Assembly: GCF_030611305.1 (NCBI RefSeq)
Contig: NZ_JAUWQB010000024.1
Location: forward strand, 1-44,448
Direction of reading: 5' to 3'
DNA: 44,448 bases
Source: Desulfobacula sp.
Lineage (GTDB): Bacteria; Desulfobacterota; Desulfobacteria; Desulfobacterales; Desulfobacteraceae
Shown here: one piece after another, positions 6,162 to 15,785 of the stretch
Layout of the letters: each line of letters starts with the position of its first letter
Position numbering within the stretch: the first letter of the stretch is position 1
The notes under the pieces: model-generated
The model's input: only the letters and a program-made list of their open reading frames with translations
The model's database searches: none
What the model was told of the DNA's origin: nothing
Position numbers and translations under genes: made by a program

Positions 6162-8819
6162 ATGGGTTCTGGTTCTATGGATAAAGGATATGAGCCATCG
6201 GGTATTGAAGAAAAATGGTATAAGTACTGGCTTGATAATGGATTTTTTAAGGCAGAGGATAAGAGTGATAAAAATGCCTTTTCTATTGTTATTCCACCGC
6301 CGAATGTCACTGGCGTACTTCACATGGGTCATGCTTTAAATAATGTTATTCAGGATATCATGTGCAGGTATAGAAGGCTTTTGGGATATAATGTCCTCTG
6401 GATGCCGGGAACAGACCATGCCGGAATTGCAACCCAGAATGTTGTTGAAAGAGACCTTGCCGCAAAAGGACAGACAAGAGATCAGATCGGCAGGGAGGAG
6501 TTTATAAAGCAGGTCTGGAAGTGGCGTGAGAAATCCGGCGGAGCTATTATCAACCAGCTTAAAAGACTGGGTGCTTCCTGTGACTGGGATCGTGAACGGT
6601 TTACCATGGATGAAGGTCTTTCCGATGCTGTCCGAAAGGTCTTTGTAAGGCTTTATAAAGAAGGACTGATTTACGAGGGTCAGTATATTATTAACTGGTG
6701 TCCCCGATGCAAAACAGCCCTTGCTGATCTTGAGGTTGAGTATGAAGAAGAAGACGCTTACCTATATTATATCAAGTATCCCTTTGTGAATAAAAAACAG
6801 GGACTTACCGTTGCAACCACTCGGCCTGAAACCATGTTTGGTGATACAGCAGTTGCAGTAAACCCTGATGATGAGCGATTTAAGAACCTTGAAGAGAAAG
6901 AGGTGATGCTTCCTTTGACGGACAGGGTTATTCCTATTATTAAAGATGATTATGTGGATATCCAGTTTGGAACCGGTGCATTAAAGGTTACCCCGGCCCA
7001 TGATCCCAATGATTTTCATCTGGGGGAAAAACATGGACTTCAAAAATTAAAGGTAATTGATGATGACGGACGGATGCTTGACGGTGCGGGGCAATTTAAA
7101 GGCCTGGATCGGTTTGAGTGCAGGATTAAGGCTGTTGAAGCGCTTACAGATCAGAGATTGCTGGTAAAAAAAGAACCGTTAAAACACAGTGTGGGTAATT
7201 GTTACCGGTGCAGGACAGTGGTTGAACCCATCATTTCAAAACAATGGTTTGTTAAAGTCGCCCCCCTTGCAAAAAAAGCATCAGATGCTGTTCGCAATGG
7301 AAGAACCCGGATTATCCCCGACAACTGGTCAAAAACCTATTTTGAATGGATGGACAATATCAGGGACTGGTGTATCTCAAGGCAGATCTGGTGGGGCCAC
7401 AGAATTCCGGTTTGGAAATGCCCGGCCTGTAAAGAGGTTATTGTTGAAGAGATTGATCCGACTCAATGTCCGGCCTGCGGCTCAAAAGAGATTGCGCAGG
7501 AGACAGATGTGTTGGATACCTGGTTCTCAAGTGCACTCTGGCCGTTTTCAACCATGGGATGGCCGGAAACTACGGATCTTTTAAAGACATTTTATCCCAC
7601 CAATGTGCTGGTAACCGGTTTTGATATTCTTTTTTTCTGGGTTGCCAGGATGATGATGATGGGCACCCATTTTATGGATGAGGTACCATTTGATGATGTC
7701 TATATCCATGCCCTTGTCAGGGATGAGCATGGTAAAAAGATGAGTAAATCAAAAGGAAACGTTATTGATCCGTTAAAAGTGATTGATGAATATGGTGCAG
7801 ATGCGTTCAGGTTTACTTTGGCTGCCTTTGCGGCACAAGGGCGTGATGTAAAGATGTCTGAATCAAGGGTGGAAGGATACCGCCATTTTGTCAACAAACT
7901 TTGGAATGCATCACGATTTTCCCTCATGCATATTACAGCAAAAGACACCCAAATTGATTATAAAAAACTTAATCTGGCTGAAAAATGGATACTTTCACGA
8001 TGTACCTACACATCCCTGGCTGTAAAAGAAGGCATTGAAAACTATAAGTTTAATGAAGCCGCATCTGCCGCTTACCAGTTTGTATGGCATGAATTCTGTG
8101 ACTGGTTTCTGGAAACAGCAAAGCCTGCGCTTTATGAAAAAGAGGGCGTTCAAAGAAGAGATTGTGCAAGAGGTGTTCTTTCAAAAATCATAGAAGACAT
8201 TATGATTATGCTTCATCCGTTTATGCCCTTTGTTACCGAGGAAATCTATCATATCCTTCCGGCAACCAAAGGATCTGTTATGGCCGCCTGTTTTCCATAT
8301 AGTGAAAAAGAATATGAAACCAACAGGAATGAAGCTGTTGAAAAGGAGATGGCCTTTGTATTTGATTTGATCTCCGGTATTCGGAATATCAGAAGCGAGA
8401 TGAATATTCAGCCGTCCATGAAAATAAAAGTGCTGGCACATACTATGGATGAAAAAGAAAAAATCAGTATTGCTGAAAATAAATCCATTATTGTAAATCT
8501 TGCAACGCTTGAAAGTTTTTATTTTTGTGAAGCGGATAATATCCCTTCATCCAGTGCATCCTCCGTCACCGGGAACACTATATGCTTTGTTTTGCTTGAG
8601 GGGGTTGTTGACTTTGATAAGGAGATTAAGCGGCTTGAAAAAGAACTTGAAAAAAACACCAAAGAGCTTTTGACTGTACAAAAAAGACTTCATAATGAAA
8701 GTTTTCTTGAAAAGGCTCCGGAAGAAGTGATCCGGAAAGTAAAAGGCCACCATGCCGATCTTGAGGAAAAGAATAACAAACTCAAGGAAAATCTTGAAAG
8801 AATACAGGAAATGAAGTGA
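6162..8819 (+). CDS. valS: Valine-tRNA ligase
   Basis: The 885-residue class I aminoacyl-tRNA synthetase attaches valine to tRNA-Val. The HIGH motif appears as HMGH at 54-57 within PPPNVTGVLHMGHAL, and the KMSKS motif is at 526-530. ATTRPETMFGDTAVAV marks the CP1 editing domain that removes mischarged threonine. Two CPxC-type zinc-binding pairs (CPAC) lie near residues 425 and 443. The C-terminal 70 residues form the coiled-coil arm typical of ValRS. The start at 6162 has TAGGAG nine bases upstream; an in-frame ATG at 6177 is an alternative. The nadC gene begins 6 bases after the stop, so the two are probably co-transcribed. Confidence 0.97.
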   Translation: MGSGSMDKGYEPSGIEEKWYKYWLDNGFFKAEDKSDKNAFSIVIPPPNVTGVLHMGHALNNVIQDIMCRYRRLLGYNVLWMPGTDHAGIATQNVVERDLAAKGQTRDQIGREEFIKQVWKWREKSGGAIINQLKRLGASCDWDRERFTMDEGLSDAVRKVFVRLYKEGLIYEGQYIINWCPRCKTALADLEVEYEEEDAYLYYIKYPFVNKKQGLTVATTRPETMFGDTAVAVNPDDERFKNLEEKEVMLPLTDRVIPIIKDDYVDIQFGTGALKVTPAHDPNDFHLGEKHGLQKLKVIDDDGRMLDGAGQFKGLDRFECRIKAVEALTDQRLLVKKEPLKHSVGNCYRCRTVVEPIISKQWFVKVAPLAKKASDAVRNGRTRIIPDNWSKTYFEWMDNIRDWCISRQIWWGHRIPVWKCPACKEVIVEEIDPTQCPACGSKEIAQETDVLDTWFSSALWPFSTMGWPETTDLLKTFYPTNVLVTGFDILFFWVARMMMMGTHFMDEVPFDDVYIHALVRDEHGKKMSKSKGNVIDPLKVIDEYGADAFRFTLAAFAAQGRDVKMSESRVEGYRHFVNKLWNASRFSLMHITAKDTQIDYKKLNLAEKWILSRCTYTSLAVKEGIENYKFNEAASAAYQFVWHEFCDWFLETAKPALYEKEGVQRRDCARGVLSKIIEDIMIMLHPFMPFVTEEIYHILPATKGSVMAACFPYSEKEYETNRNEAVEKEMAFVFDLISGIRNIRSEMNIQPSMKIKVLAHTMDEKEKISIAENKSIIVNLATLESFYFCEADNIPSSSASSVTGNTICFVLLEGVVDFDKEIKRLEKELEKNTKELLTVQKRLHNESFLEKAPEEVIRKVKGHHADLEEKNNKLKENLERIQEMK

Positions 8820-8825
8820 GCGATC

Positions 8826-9656
8826 ATGAACACAATTGAAAATATAATCAGGCTAGCCCTTTTTGAAGATTCAGGGCTTGGCGACATCACAACAGAATGT
8901 ATTTTATCTCAAAATTTTTCAGGCAAAGGTGTGGCCGTTGCCAAAGAGTCGTTTGTTCTTGCCGGAATTGGAGTGGCAAAAAAGGTATTTAAACTTTTGG
9001 ATTCTGATTGTGTGTTTTTTTCTTCATTTTCAGATGGTGATCCTATCAAGGAAGGGAAGATTATTTTTAAGGTTCAAGGAGATCTTTTATCTCTTTTAAA
9101 AGGAGAGAGGGTGGCCTTAAATTTTTTACAGCGACTCTCGGGAATCGCAACATTGACCCGTTCCTATGTGAAAGAACTAAGCTTTCCGAATGTCCGCCTG
9201 ACAGATACGAGAAAAACAACGCCCGGATTGCGCAGTCTTGAAAAAGAAGCGGTCAGAGCGGGAGGAGCGCATAACCACCGTATGTCTTTATATGACGGCA
9301 TTTTGATCAAGGATAATCATATTGCGATTGCAGGCTCCATCAAGAATGCGGTGAGGGCCGTTAAAAACAGAACATCCCATTTAATGAAAATAGAGGTTGA
9401 AGTTTCAAATCTTGATGAAGTCAAAGAGGCAATTGATGCGGGAGCCCACGTGATCATGCTGGATAATATGGATTATGACCAGATGACCGAGGCGGTAAAA
9501 CATATTAACGGCAGGGCCGTTGTGGAGGCCTCTGGAAATGTCTCTTTGGAAACATTGAACAAAATTGCAGCCACAGGTGTAGATGTAATTTCCTGTGGTG
9601 CGCTCACCCATCAGGCAAGGTCTGTGGACATAAGTATGCGGATCAATACAACCTGA
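8826..9656 (+). CDS. nadC: Nicotinate-nucleotide pyrophosphorylase (quinolinate phosphoribosyltransferase)
   Basis: The 276-residue enzyme converts quinolinate and PRPP to nicotinate mononucleotide, CO2 and pyrophosphate in de novo NAD synthesis. The family signatures are present: LNFLQRLSGIAT (about 99-110), TDTRKTTPGLRSLEK (about 127-141), GGAHNHRMSLYDGILIKDNH (about 147-166) and EVEVSNLDEVKEA near 191. The late glycine-rich segment EASGNVSLETL closes the barrel. Length is standard. It follows valS after 6 bases and ends 31 bp from the convergent diguanylate cyclase gene. No other nad gene is in the window. Confidence 0.95.
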   Translation: MNTIENIIRLALFEDSGLGDITTECILSQNFSGKGVAVAKESFVLAGIGVAKKVFKLLDSDCVFFSSFSDGDPIKEGKIIFKVQGDLLSLLKGERVALNFLQRLSGIATLTRSYVKELSFPNVRLTDTRKTTPGLRSLEKEAVRAGGAHNHRMSLYDGILIKDNHIAIAGSIKNAVRAVKNRTSHLMKIEVEVSNLDEVKEAIDAGAHVIMLDNMDYDQMTEAVKHINGRAVVEASGNVSLETLNKIAATGVDVISCGALTHQARSVDISMRINTT

Positions 9657-9687
9657 GTCCTGTCTGTAAAAAATACTTTGAGGAAAA

Positions 9688-10596
9688 TCAGGGTTCTGAG
9701 ACAAGATAGGTTAATTTGTTCCGGCCGGTATCCTTTGATTTATAGAGGGCTTTATCGGCCCGTCTGATAAATGATTTGGAATTTTCTCCTTCCACAAGTT
9801 CGGTGGCGCCGAGACTGACAGTGATTGATGTTTTGATGCCCGGTTCAGGCTCAAACATTTGAGCGGCGATGTTGTCTTTTATTCTTGCTCCAACCACACA
9901 GGCTTTTTGAAGCCCGGTTTCCGGCAAAAGAATGACAAACTCTTCTCCACCATATCGATAGGCCGTGTCCATGGATCTCATACAGGGTTTGATGGTTTTT
10001 CCAAGCCCCATGAGTACCTTGTCCCCGTCAAGATGCCCCCAGGTATCATTATACACTTTAAAGAAATCAATATCCAGGATCAGTAAAGAAAGGGCTCGTG
10101 AATATCGTTTGTATCGGTCGATTTCAATTTTTATCTGGGAAAAAAAATGCCGTGAGTTATAAAGTCCTGTTAATGCATCTGTAATGGCAAGTTTTCTAAG
10201 TCTCTTTAAGAGGTCGGCGCGTTCTTTTTTAAACGAAGCTTCCCTTAAAACTCTATGAATTCGTAAATTCAGTTCTTCAAAGCGAAATGGTTTGAAAATA
10301 AAGTCACTGGCCCCTGCCTGCACCGCCTTCTCATATGAGTATTTGGCACTGTAACCGGTCATGACCATGACATCAATATTATATAATTCTTTTATTTTGC
10401 GGGTGAGTTCCAGTCCGTCCATGCCCTGCATCATAATATCTGTCAGTACAACATCTGCTTTAAATGAATTGAGTATTTCCAGTGCTTCATATGCATTTAA
10501 AGCGGTTTTGACTTCATAATTCTGAATTTTCAGATATTTTTTTACGGATTCTTTAATTGCAGTATCGTCATCAACGATCAAAACAGAGTATGTCAC
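9688..10596 (-). CDS. Response regulator with GGDEF output (diguanylate cyclase)
   Basis: A receiver domain (about residues 4-118, phosphoacceptor Asp in VVLTDIMM, conserved Lys in FKPF) joins a GGDEF domain (about 135-298). The active-site loop reads GGEEF, so synthesis of cyclic-di-GMP from two GTP is likely. The inhibitory I-site RSMD lies five residues before it, so product feedback is expected. The family is similar to PleD/WspR-type enzymes, here with a single receiver. I chose GTG at 10596 because GGAGAAAAG lies just upstream; a TTG at 10611 would add five residues. No partner kinase adjoins it. It is transcribed divergently from lepA and converges on nadC. Confidence 0.92.
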   Translation of the reverse strand: MTYSVLIVDDDTAIKESVKKYLKIQNYEVKTALNAYEALEILNSFKADVVLTDIMMQGMDGLELTRKIKELYNIDVMVMTGYSAKYSYEKAVQAGASDFIFKPFRFEELNLRIHRVLREASFKKERADLLKRLRKLAITDALTGLYNSRHFFSQIKIEIDRYKRYSRALSLLILDIDFFKVYNDTWGHLDGDKVLMGLGKTIKPCMRSMDTAYRYGGEEFVILLPETGLQKACVVGARIKDNIAAQMFEPEPGIKTSITVSLGATELVEGENSKSFIRRADKALYKSKDTGRNKLTYLVSEP

Positions 10597-10657
10597 AAGT
10601 CTTTTCTCCAAAGTTATGTTTTACTGTATGAGCTTTTCTTGACTCTTTTCAACTCAA

Positions 10658-10686
10658 TTGATAGATATAATACTTAGTCGTATACT
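10658..10686 (+). promoter_or_regulatory. Sigma-70 promoter of lepA
   Basis: TTGATA, a 17-bp spacer and TATACT end about 34 bp before the lepA start. It is a near-consensus promoter within the 120-bp divergent region shared with the diguanylate cyclase gene. Confidence 0.7.
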
Positions 10687-10719
10687 TGGGTTTTGTCAAT
10701 ATATTAATTTGGAGTAGAA

Positions 10720-12522
10720 TTGAAGTTAAATATAAAGAATATTCGAAATTTCAGCATTATTGCCCATATCGATCATGGAAAGTCAACATTGTCTGACAGA
10801 CTGATTCAGCTTTCCGGTATTATCTCGGAAAGGGACATGAAAGATCAGATACTGGATTCCATGGACATTGAGAGGGAAAGGGGCATTACCATTAAAAGCC
10901 AGACTGTGTCTCTCCCCTATACAGCAGAGGATGGTACCCCATACCTTTTAAATCTGATAGATACACCGGGCCATGTGGATTTTTCATATGAAGTATCAAG
11001 AGCGCTGGCATCCTGTGAGGGAGCGCTGATACTGGTTGATGCAAGCCAGGGGGTTGAAGCCCAGACGCTGGCAAATTTATACCTTGCCGTGGAGCATGAT
11101 CTTTCAATCATACCGGTGATCAATAAAATAGATCTGCCGTCTGCTCAGATTGACTGGGCCAAAGATCAGATTGAAGAGGATCTGGGGCTTGATTCTGATG
11201 ATGCCTTAGCAGTTTCTGCAAAAGCAGGAACAGGCGTGGATAAAATCTTCCAGGCCGTTGTTGATGGAATTCCGGCACCTGTTTCAAAGGAAGATTCTGT
11301 TTTTAAGGCCCTGATATTTGATTCTCATTATGATGCATTCAGAGGGACCATCATTCATTTCAGAATTTTTGACGGCAGCATTAAAAAAGGAGATAAGATC
11401 CAGCTTATGTCCAATGATGCCCAGTACAAAGTTGAAGAGGTGGGACTGTTTCAAATAGAACGGCAACCTCAGAAAGAACTTATTGCAGGGCAGGTGGGAT
11501 ACTTTATTGCCGGCATTAAAAATATCAGTGATGTAAAAATTGGTGATACCGTTACCATGGCTGATAAACGGTGTGACAAACCCATGAAGGGCTTCAGGGA
11601 GCCGACACCGGTTGTGTTTTCTTCCATGTATCCTGTTGCCTCTGATGATTATGAGGAACTTACTGCTGCTTTGGAAAAGCTTAAACTCAATGATGCTTCT
11701 TTGATTTATGAGAAAGACAGTTCCATTGCCCTCGGGTTTGGATACCGATGCGGTTTTTTGGGCCTTTTACATCTCGAAGTAGTTCAGGAAAGGCTTGAAC
11801 GGGAATATGATGTCTCTCTGATTTTGACATCGCCTTCTGTTATGTATGAGATAACTTATACGGATGGGACGGTGAAAATTATTGATAACCCGGTCCAATA
11901 TCCTGACCCGGCCGAAATCATCCGGGTCAGAGAACCGTTTATAAACGCTTCCATCATTGTTCCGGATAAATATATGGGCAATGTCATGCAGGTCTGCCAT
12001 GAATTTCGGGGGGTCAGCAAAAATTACCAGTATTTAACCAGTAGCCGGATGGAAATGAAATTTGAACTGCCGCTGGCCGAGGTGGTATATGAGTTTTATG
12101 ACCGGCTCAAAAGTGTTACCCAGGGATACGGGTCATTTGACTATGAAATTGCCGGATACCAGGCGACAGACCTTGTAAAACTTGATTTTATTATTAATGG
12201 TGAACGGGTGGATGCTTTGTCCCAGCTTATTCACCGGGACAAGGCTGAAGCAAGGGCCAGAACGGCTTGTAAAAAATTGAGAGAAGAAATTCCCAGGCAG
12301 CAGTTTAAAATACCCATCCAGGGTGCTATCGGAGGGAAAATTATTTCCCGGGAAACCATATCTGCATTTAGAAAAGATGTGACTGCAAAATGTTATGGTG
12401 GTGATATTTCAAGAAAGCGAAAACTTCTTGAAAAACAGAAAAAAGGCAAAAAACGAATGAAAATGGTGGGTTCTGTTGAGATCCCTCAGTCTGCGTTTCT
12501 TTCTGTCCTGAAAACAGATTAA
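10720..12522 (+). CDS. lepA: Elongation factor 4 (LepA)
   Basis: The 600-residue translational GTPase back-translocates stalled ribosomes or helps 30S maturation. G1 is AHIDHGKST (about 15-23), G3 is DTPGHVDF (about 80-87), G4 is NKID (about 134-137). The LepA-specific C-terminus is present, with YQATDLVKLDFIINGERVDALS and a basic tail GDISRKRKLLEKQKKGKKR. The start is TTG at 10720, placed by GGAG at 10711 and by the conserved opening KNIRNFSIIAHIDHG; no ATG or GTG lies in frame between. The gene ends 15 bp from the convergent sigma-54 regulator gene, without an obvious terminator. Confidence 0.96.
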   Translation: MKLNIKNIRNFSIIAHIDHGKSTLSDRLIQLSGIISERDMKDQILDSMDIERERGITIKSQTVSLPYTAEDGTPYLLNLIDTPGHVDFSYEVSRALASCEGALILVDASQGVEAQTLANLYLAVEHDLSIIPVINKIDLPSAQIDWAKDQIEEDLGLDSDDALAVSAKAGTGVDKIFQAVVDGIPAPVSKEDSVFKALIFDSHYDAFRGTIIHFRIFDGSIKKGDKIQLMSNDAQYKVEEVGLFQIERQPQKELIAGQVGYFIAGIKNISDVKIGDTVTMADKRCDKPMKGFREPTPVVFSSMYPVASDDYEELTAALEKLKLNDASLIYEKDSSIALGFGYRCGFLGLLHLEVVQERLEREYDVSLILTSPSVMYEITYTDGTVKIIDNPVQYPDPAEIIRVREPFINASIIVPDKYMGNVMQVCHEFRGVSKNYQYLTSSRMEMKFELPLAEVVYEFYDRLKSVTQGYGSFDYEIAGYQATDLVKLDFIINGERVDALSQLIHRDKAEARARTACKKLREEIPRQQFKIPIQGAIGGKIISRETISAFRKDVTAKCYGGDISRKRKLLEKQKKGKKRMKMVGSVEIPQSAFLSVLKTD

Positions 12523-12537
12523 TGTAAAGCGGCCTTT

Positions 12538-13908
12538 TTATTCGTTCATTTTTTCAAGCCTGTACCGGAGTGTTGCCCGTGACAGGCCTAATAATCTGGC
12601 TGCCTTAGAAACATTGTTCTCTGAAGTTTTCATCGCATACTTGATACAATAGCCTTCCAGATTTTCCAGACTGAGCCCCTGCTCATCAATTATCCTGGGA
12701 ATCAGTGTGTTCATATTCATATGCTCAAATGATTTTTCCTGGGATTCATTGAGAATGAGATGGCTACTGGTGATTTGAGATCCCTTGCAAAGAATCATGG
12801 CACGCTCAAGAACATTTTTCAGCTCCCTGATATTTCCTTTCCAGGGATATTGGATCAGCTTTTTTATTGCTTTCTCTGAAAGTTCCGGCGGTTTCCTGCC
12901 AAATGCGTTTGAGAATTTCTGGATAAAATGATTGGATAGTTTCGGGATATCTACTTTTCTTTCTCTTAATGGTGGAATATGAATGGGGAACACATTGATT
13001 CGGTAAAAAAGATCTTCCCGGAATCGTTTTTCTTCAACCATTTCTTCAAGATCTTTATTGGTTGCCGCAATGACCCTGACATCCGCTTTAATAGTTTTGC
13101 CTCCACCAAGCCGCTCGTATTCCCCCGTTTCAAGTATGCGCAGAAGCTTTGCCTGGACATCAAGCTCCATATCTCCAATTTCATCTAAAAAGAGTGTACC
13201 ACCGGAAGCCAGTTCAAATTTCCCCATTGTTCTTTTGTGGGCACCGGTAAACGCTCCTTTTTCATATCCGAACAATTCGGCTTCCATGAGGGTAGAGGGA
13301 ATCGCTGCACAATTTACGGTTAAAAACGGGCCGCTGGAGCGGGGACTGTTGATATGAGTGGCACGGCTTAGAAGCTCCTTTCCGGTTCCGCTTTCTCCTG
13401 TTATCAGAACGCTTGTATCTGTGTTGGATACGGAGCCTGCAAGTTTAAGGACATCGCATATTCTGGGCGAATCACCCACTATATTTTTAAAGGTATACCG
13501 ATCCTCAATTTCCTGTCGAAGATACCGGACCTCATAGGTCAGGCGACTGATTTTTAATGCTTTTATAACGCTGGAACGCAATTTTTCTTCTTTAAAGGGT
13601 TTGGTAACATAGTCAAACGCTCCTTTTTGAATGGCCTTGACTGCATTTTCGATAGACCCATAGGCGGTAATGACAATCACCGGGATTTCAGGATCTTTTT
13701 CTTTGATGGTTTGAAGCACTTCCATTCCATTAACTTTGGGAAGTTTTAGATCCGTAATCACAAGGCTAATCGTTTCGTTTTCAAATATGTCGATTGCCTG
13801 TTCACCGTCAACGGCTTCATGGATGTGAAGATCCAAATCGGAAAGCTGCATCACAATAACCTGACGCATCCTTTCTTCATCTTCGACTAATAATACATTA
13901 GCTGCCAT
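12538..13908 (-). CDS. NtrC-family sigma-54 dependent response regulator
   Basis: The 456-residue protein has a receiver domain (about 3-118, phosphoacceptor Asp53 in ITDLKLP, Lys in TKPF), a sigma-54 activating AAA+ domain (about 142-375) and a Fis-type helix-turn-helix at the end (about 412-452, NNVSKAARLLGLSRATLRYRL). Walker A is GESGTGKE (171-178), the sigma-54 contact loop is GAFTGA (218-223), Walker B is LDEIGD (241-246). All residues needed to activate RpoN are present. The start ATG has AGGAG eight bases upstream. It follows its kinase by 2 bp, so the two form a pair. Putative -24/-12 promoters in the facing plus-strand units are its likely targets. Confidence 0.95.
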   Translation of the reverse strand: MAANVLLVEDEERMRQVIVMQLSDLDLHIHEAVDGEQAIDIFENETISLVITDLKLPKVNGMEVLQTIKEKDPEIPVIVITAYGSIENAVKAIQKGAFDYVTKPFKEEKLRSSVIKALKISRLTYEVRYLRQEIEDRYTFKNIVGDSPRICDVLKLAGSVSNTDTSVLITGESGTGKELLSRATHINSPRSSGPFLTVNCAAIPSTLMEAELFGYEKGAFTGAHKRTMGKFELASGGTLFLDEIGDMELDVQAKLLRILETGEYERLGGGKTIKADVRVIAATNKDLEEMVEEKRFREDLFYRINVFPIHIPPLRERKVDIPKLSNHFIQKFSNAFGRKPPELSEKAIKKLIQYPWKGNIRELKNVLERAMILCKGSQITSSHLILNESQEKSFEHMNMNTLIPRIIDEQGLSLENLEGYCIKYAMKTSENNVSKAARLLGLSRATLRYRLEKMNE

Positions 13909-13910
13909 GT

Positions 13911-15779
13911 TTATTCTCCTGATAATACCAGAGGGAACAATAGTTTAAACTGTGTTCCTTTTTTCGGTATGCTTTTGATTTTAATCTGACCTTTGTGGGA
14001 TTTGATAATCTGGGAAACAATAGACAACCCGAGCCCGATACCGTCATCCCGGAAACTGACAAAGGGATCCATGATTTTTTCCATTTGTTCATCGCTGATA
14101 CCACAACCCTGATCCATGATAGATACCGTCAGATAATCAGGGTTGTGCTGGATTAACCCCTTGATGGGAATTATTGCCGCATCAATGCTTTCTTTTCCTT
14201 TTTCAATATTGATCTTGACGGTAACGGTTCCGCCGTCGGGCATAGATTGTATTGCATTTAAAAAGATATTCCAGAACACTTCCTTTATCTGATCCGGATC
14301 AGCCAGAATAGTCGGGGCCATACTCGGAAAATCCCGGTCTATTCTGTACCCTTTTTCAACAAACCGTTCTTCTGTGGAGATAAGAATCTCTTCAAGAAGA
14401 TCAGTGATATCAATCCGCTGAAAATTGGGAGAAGCAGGTTTGGCAAAATCAAGGAATGCTGTCAGGGTTTTGTTAAGCCTCTCCACTTCTTTTATAATAA
14501 AATCGGCTGCCTTTTCCCTCATCTCCATGGGGCGATTAGAGTTTGATACCACCTGTGCGGATCCAAGGATGATTCCTAAAGGGTTTTTAATTTCATGGGC
14601 GATACCGGCGGTCATTTGCCCAACAGCTGCCAGCTTCTCCTTTTGAGCAAGCTCGGCATAGGTTTTTTCCAATTCACGGGTGCTCATCTCCAGTGAAGAT
14701 GCCATTTGATTAAAAGAACCGGCCAGGGCAGAAGCAATATCAGGATCAGTAATGTTCACTTTATATTCAAGATCTCCACTGGAAATTCTTTCAATTCCTT
14801 TTTTGAGAATATTCAAAGGTCTGACGATGGTCATGGCAATAAGATAGCTTAAGAGGCTGGAAAGAAGAATGCCTGCAATCACGAGAGTGATAATGCCCTT
14901 TTTAATGGCTTCAACATTTTCAAGAAAATCCGAGACCGGCAGGGTAACACCAACCGTCCAATCATTTCCGGGATAATCTGTATAGGCTGTAAAAAACTTG
15001 TCACCCTGAAATGTGGACATGCCGAATCTCATATTTTTTTGGTTCAGATCGGTCAGGCAGGTTCTTAAAAGATCAATATGATAGGGGTTCCAGGGAAGCT
15101 GAACAAGTGAGGGATGTGCTATAACCCGGCCTTGTTTATTTTCAAATATATAGGCAAATCCTTGTTTGCCGATTTTAATCCCTTTTAAAAATCTTGAAAA
15201 TGAGGATATATCAATATCGATTCCGCAGACAGCCCAGATAGAACCTGTTTTATCATAAATGGGAACGGATACGGTCATACCTGGTTTCTGTGTGGATGCA
15301 AACAGATAGACATTAGTCCAGTGGACATCTTTTGTCTGTATGGCACCCCGGTACCATGGCCTGACACGTGGGTCAAACGTCTTGTGAACTTCGGGGATCT
15401 GTGCCGGTGCCATTAAAAAACGACCTGTTTCATCCCCGAAATTGATGTTGAAAAATTCAGGATGTTCCTGTTGAAAAAGGTGAAGATATCTAAGAATTTC
15501 TTTGTCATCAGAATGGTTGATTAAATCATTTTCAAAAAAAGATTTAATCAGTTTTGCATTATAGGTATGGTGGGATAAGAAAGATTCCACCCGTTTTGAA
15601 ATCTGGACTGCTGTGCCAAGGGCATATTGCTGCATTTGCTTTTCTGCAACCCTTCTGGCCTGTAGGTAGCAAAAATAACCGGTTCCCGGAATCACAATGA
15701 CGATGATCAGAGTCAGCGCCAAGAATACCCTGACCTGAAAAGAGTGCCAGAAAATACTTAAGTTTTCTCTTAACCACAT
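13911..15779 (-). CDS. Membrane sensor histidine kinase with dCache domain
   Basis: The 622-residue protein has TM1 at about 18-40, a periplasmic double Cache domain (about 41-290), TM2 at about 296-319, HAMP (about 320-372), HisKA with phosphoacceptor His395 in AGIAHEIKNPLG, and an HATPase domain with the N box (NIFLNAIQSM), DQGCGIS and GIGLGLSI. The Cache pocket carries RPWYRGA near 141-147 and a GIDID strand near 186-190, features shared with dCache_1 sensors of small organic ligands. A canonical amino-acid-binding Tyr five residues before the Arg appears absent, so the ligand may be a carboxylate. It lies between the helical secreted-protein gene (6 bp away) and its regulator (2 bp), all on the minus strand. 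Confidence 0.94.
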   Translation of the reverse strand: MWLRENLSIFWHSFQVRVFLALTLIIVIVIPGTGYFCYLQARRVAEKQMQQYALGTAVQISKRVESFLSHHTYNAKLIKSFFENDLINHSDDKEILRYLHLFQQEHPEFFNINFGDETGRFLMAPAQIPEVHKTFDPRVRPWYRGAIQTKDVHWTNVYLFASTQKPGMTVSVPIYDKTGSIWAVCGIDIDISSFSRFLKGIKIGKQGFAYIFENKQGRVIAHPSLVQLPWNPYHIDLLRTCLTDLNQKNMRFGMSTFQGDKFFTAYTDYPGNDWTVGVTLPVSDFLENVEAIKKGIITLVIAGILLSSLLSYLIAMTIVRPLNILKKGIERISSGDLEYKVNITDPDIASALAGSFNQMASSLEMSTRELEKTYAELAQKEKLAAVGQMTAGIAHEIKNPLGIILGSAQVVSNSNRPMEMREKAADFIIKEVERLNKTLTAFLDFAKPASPNFQRIDITDLLEEILISTEERFVEKGYRIDRDFPSMAPTILADPDQIKEVFWNIFLNAIQSMPDGGTVTVKINIEKGKESIDAAIIPIKGLIQHNPDYLTVSIMDQGCGISDEQMEKIMDPFVSFRDDGIGLGLSIVSQIIKSHKGQIKIKSIPKKGTQFKLLFPLVLSGE

Positions 15780-15785
15780 AAAGGG

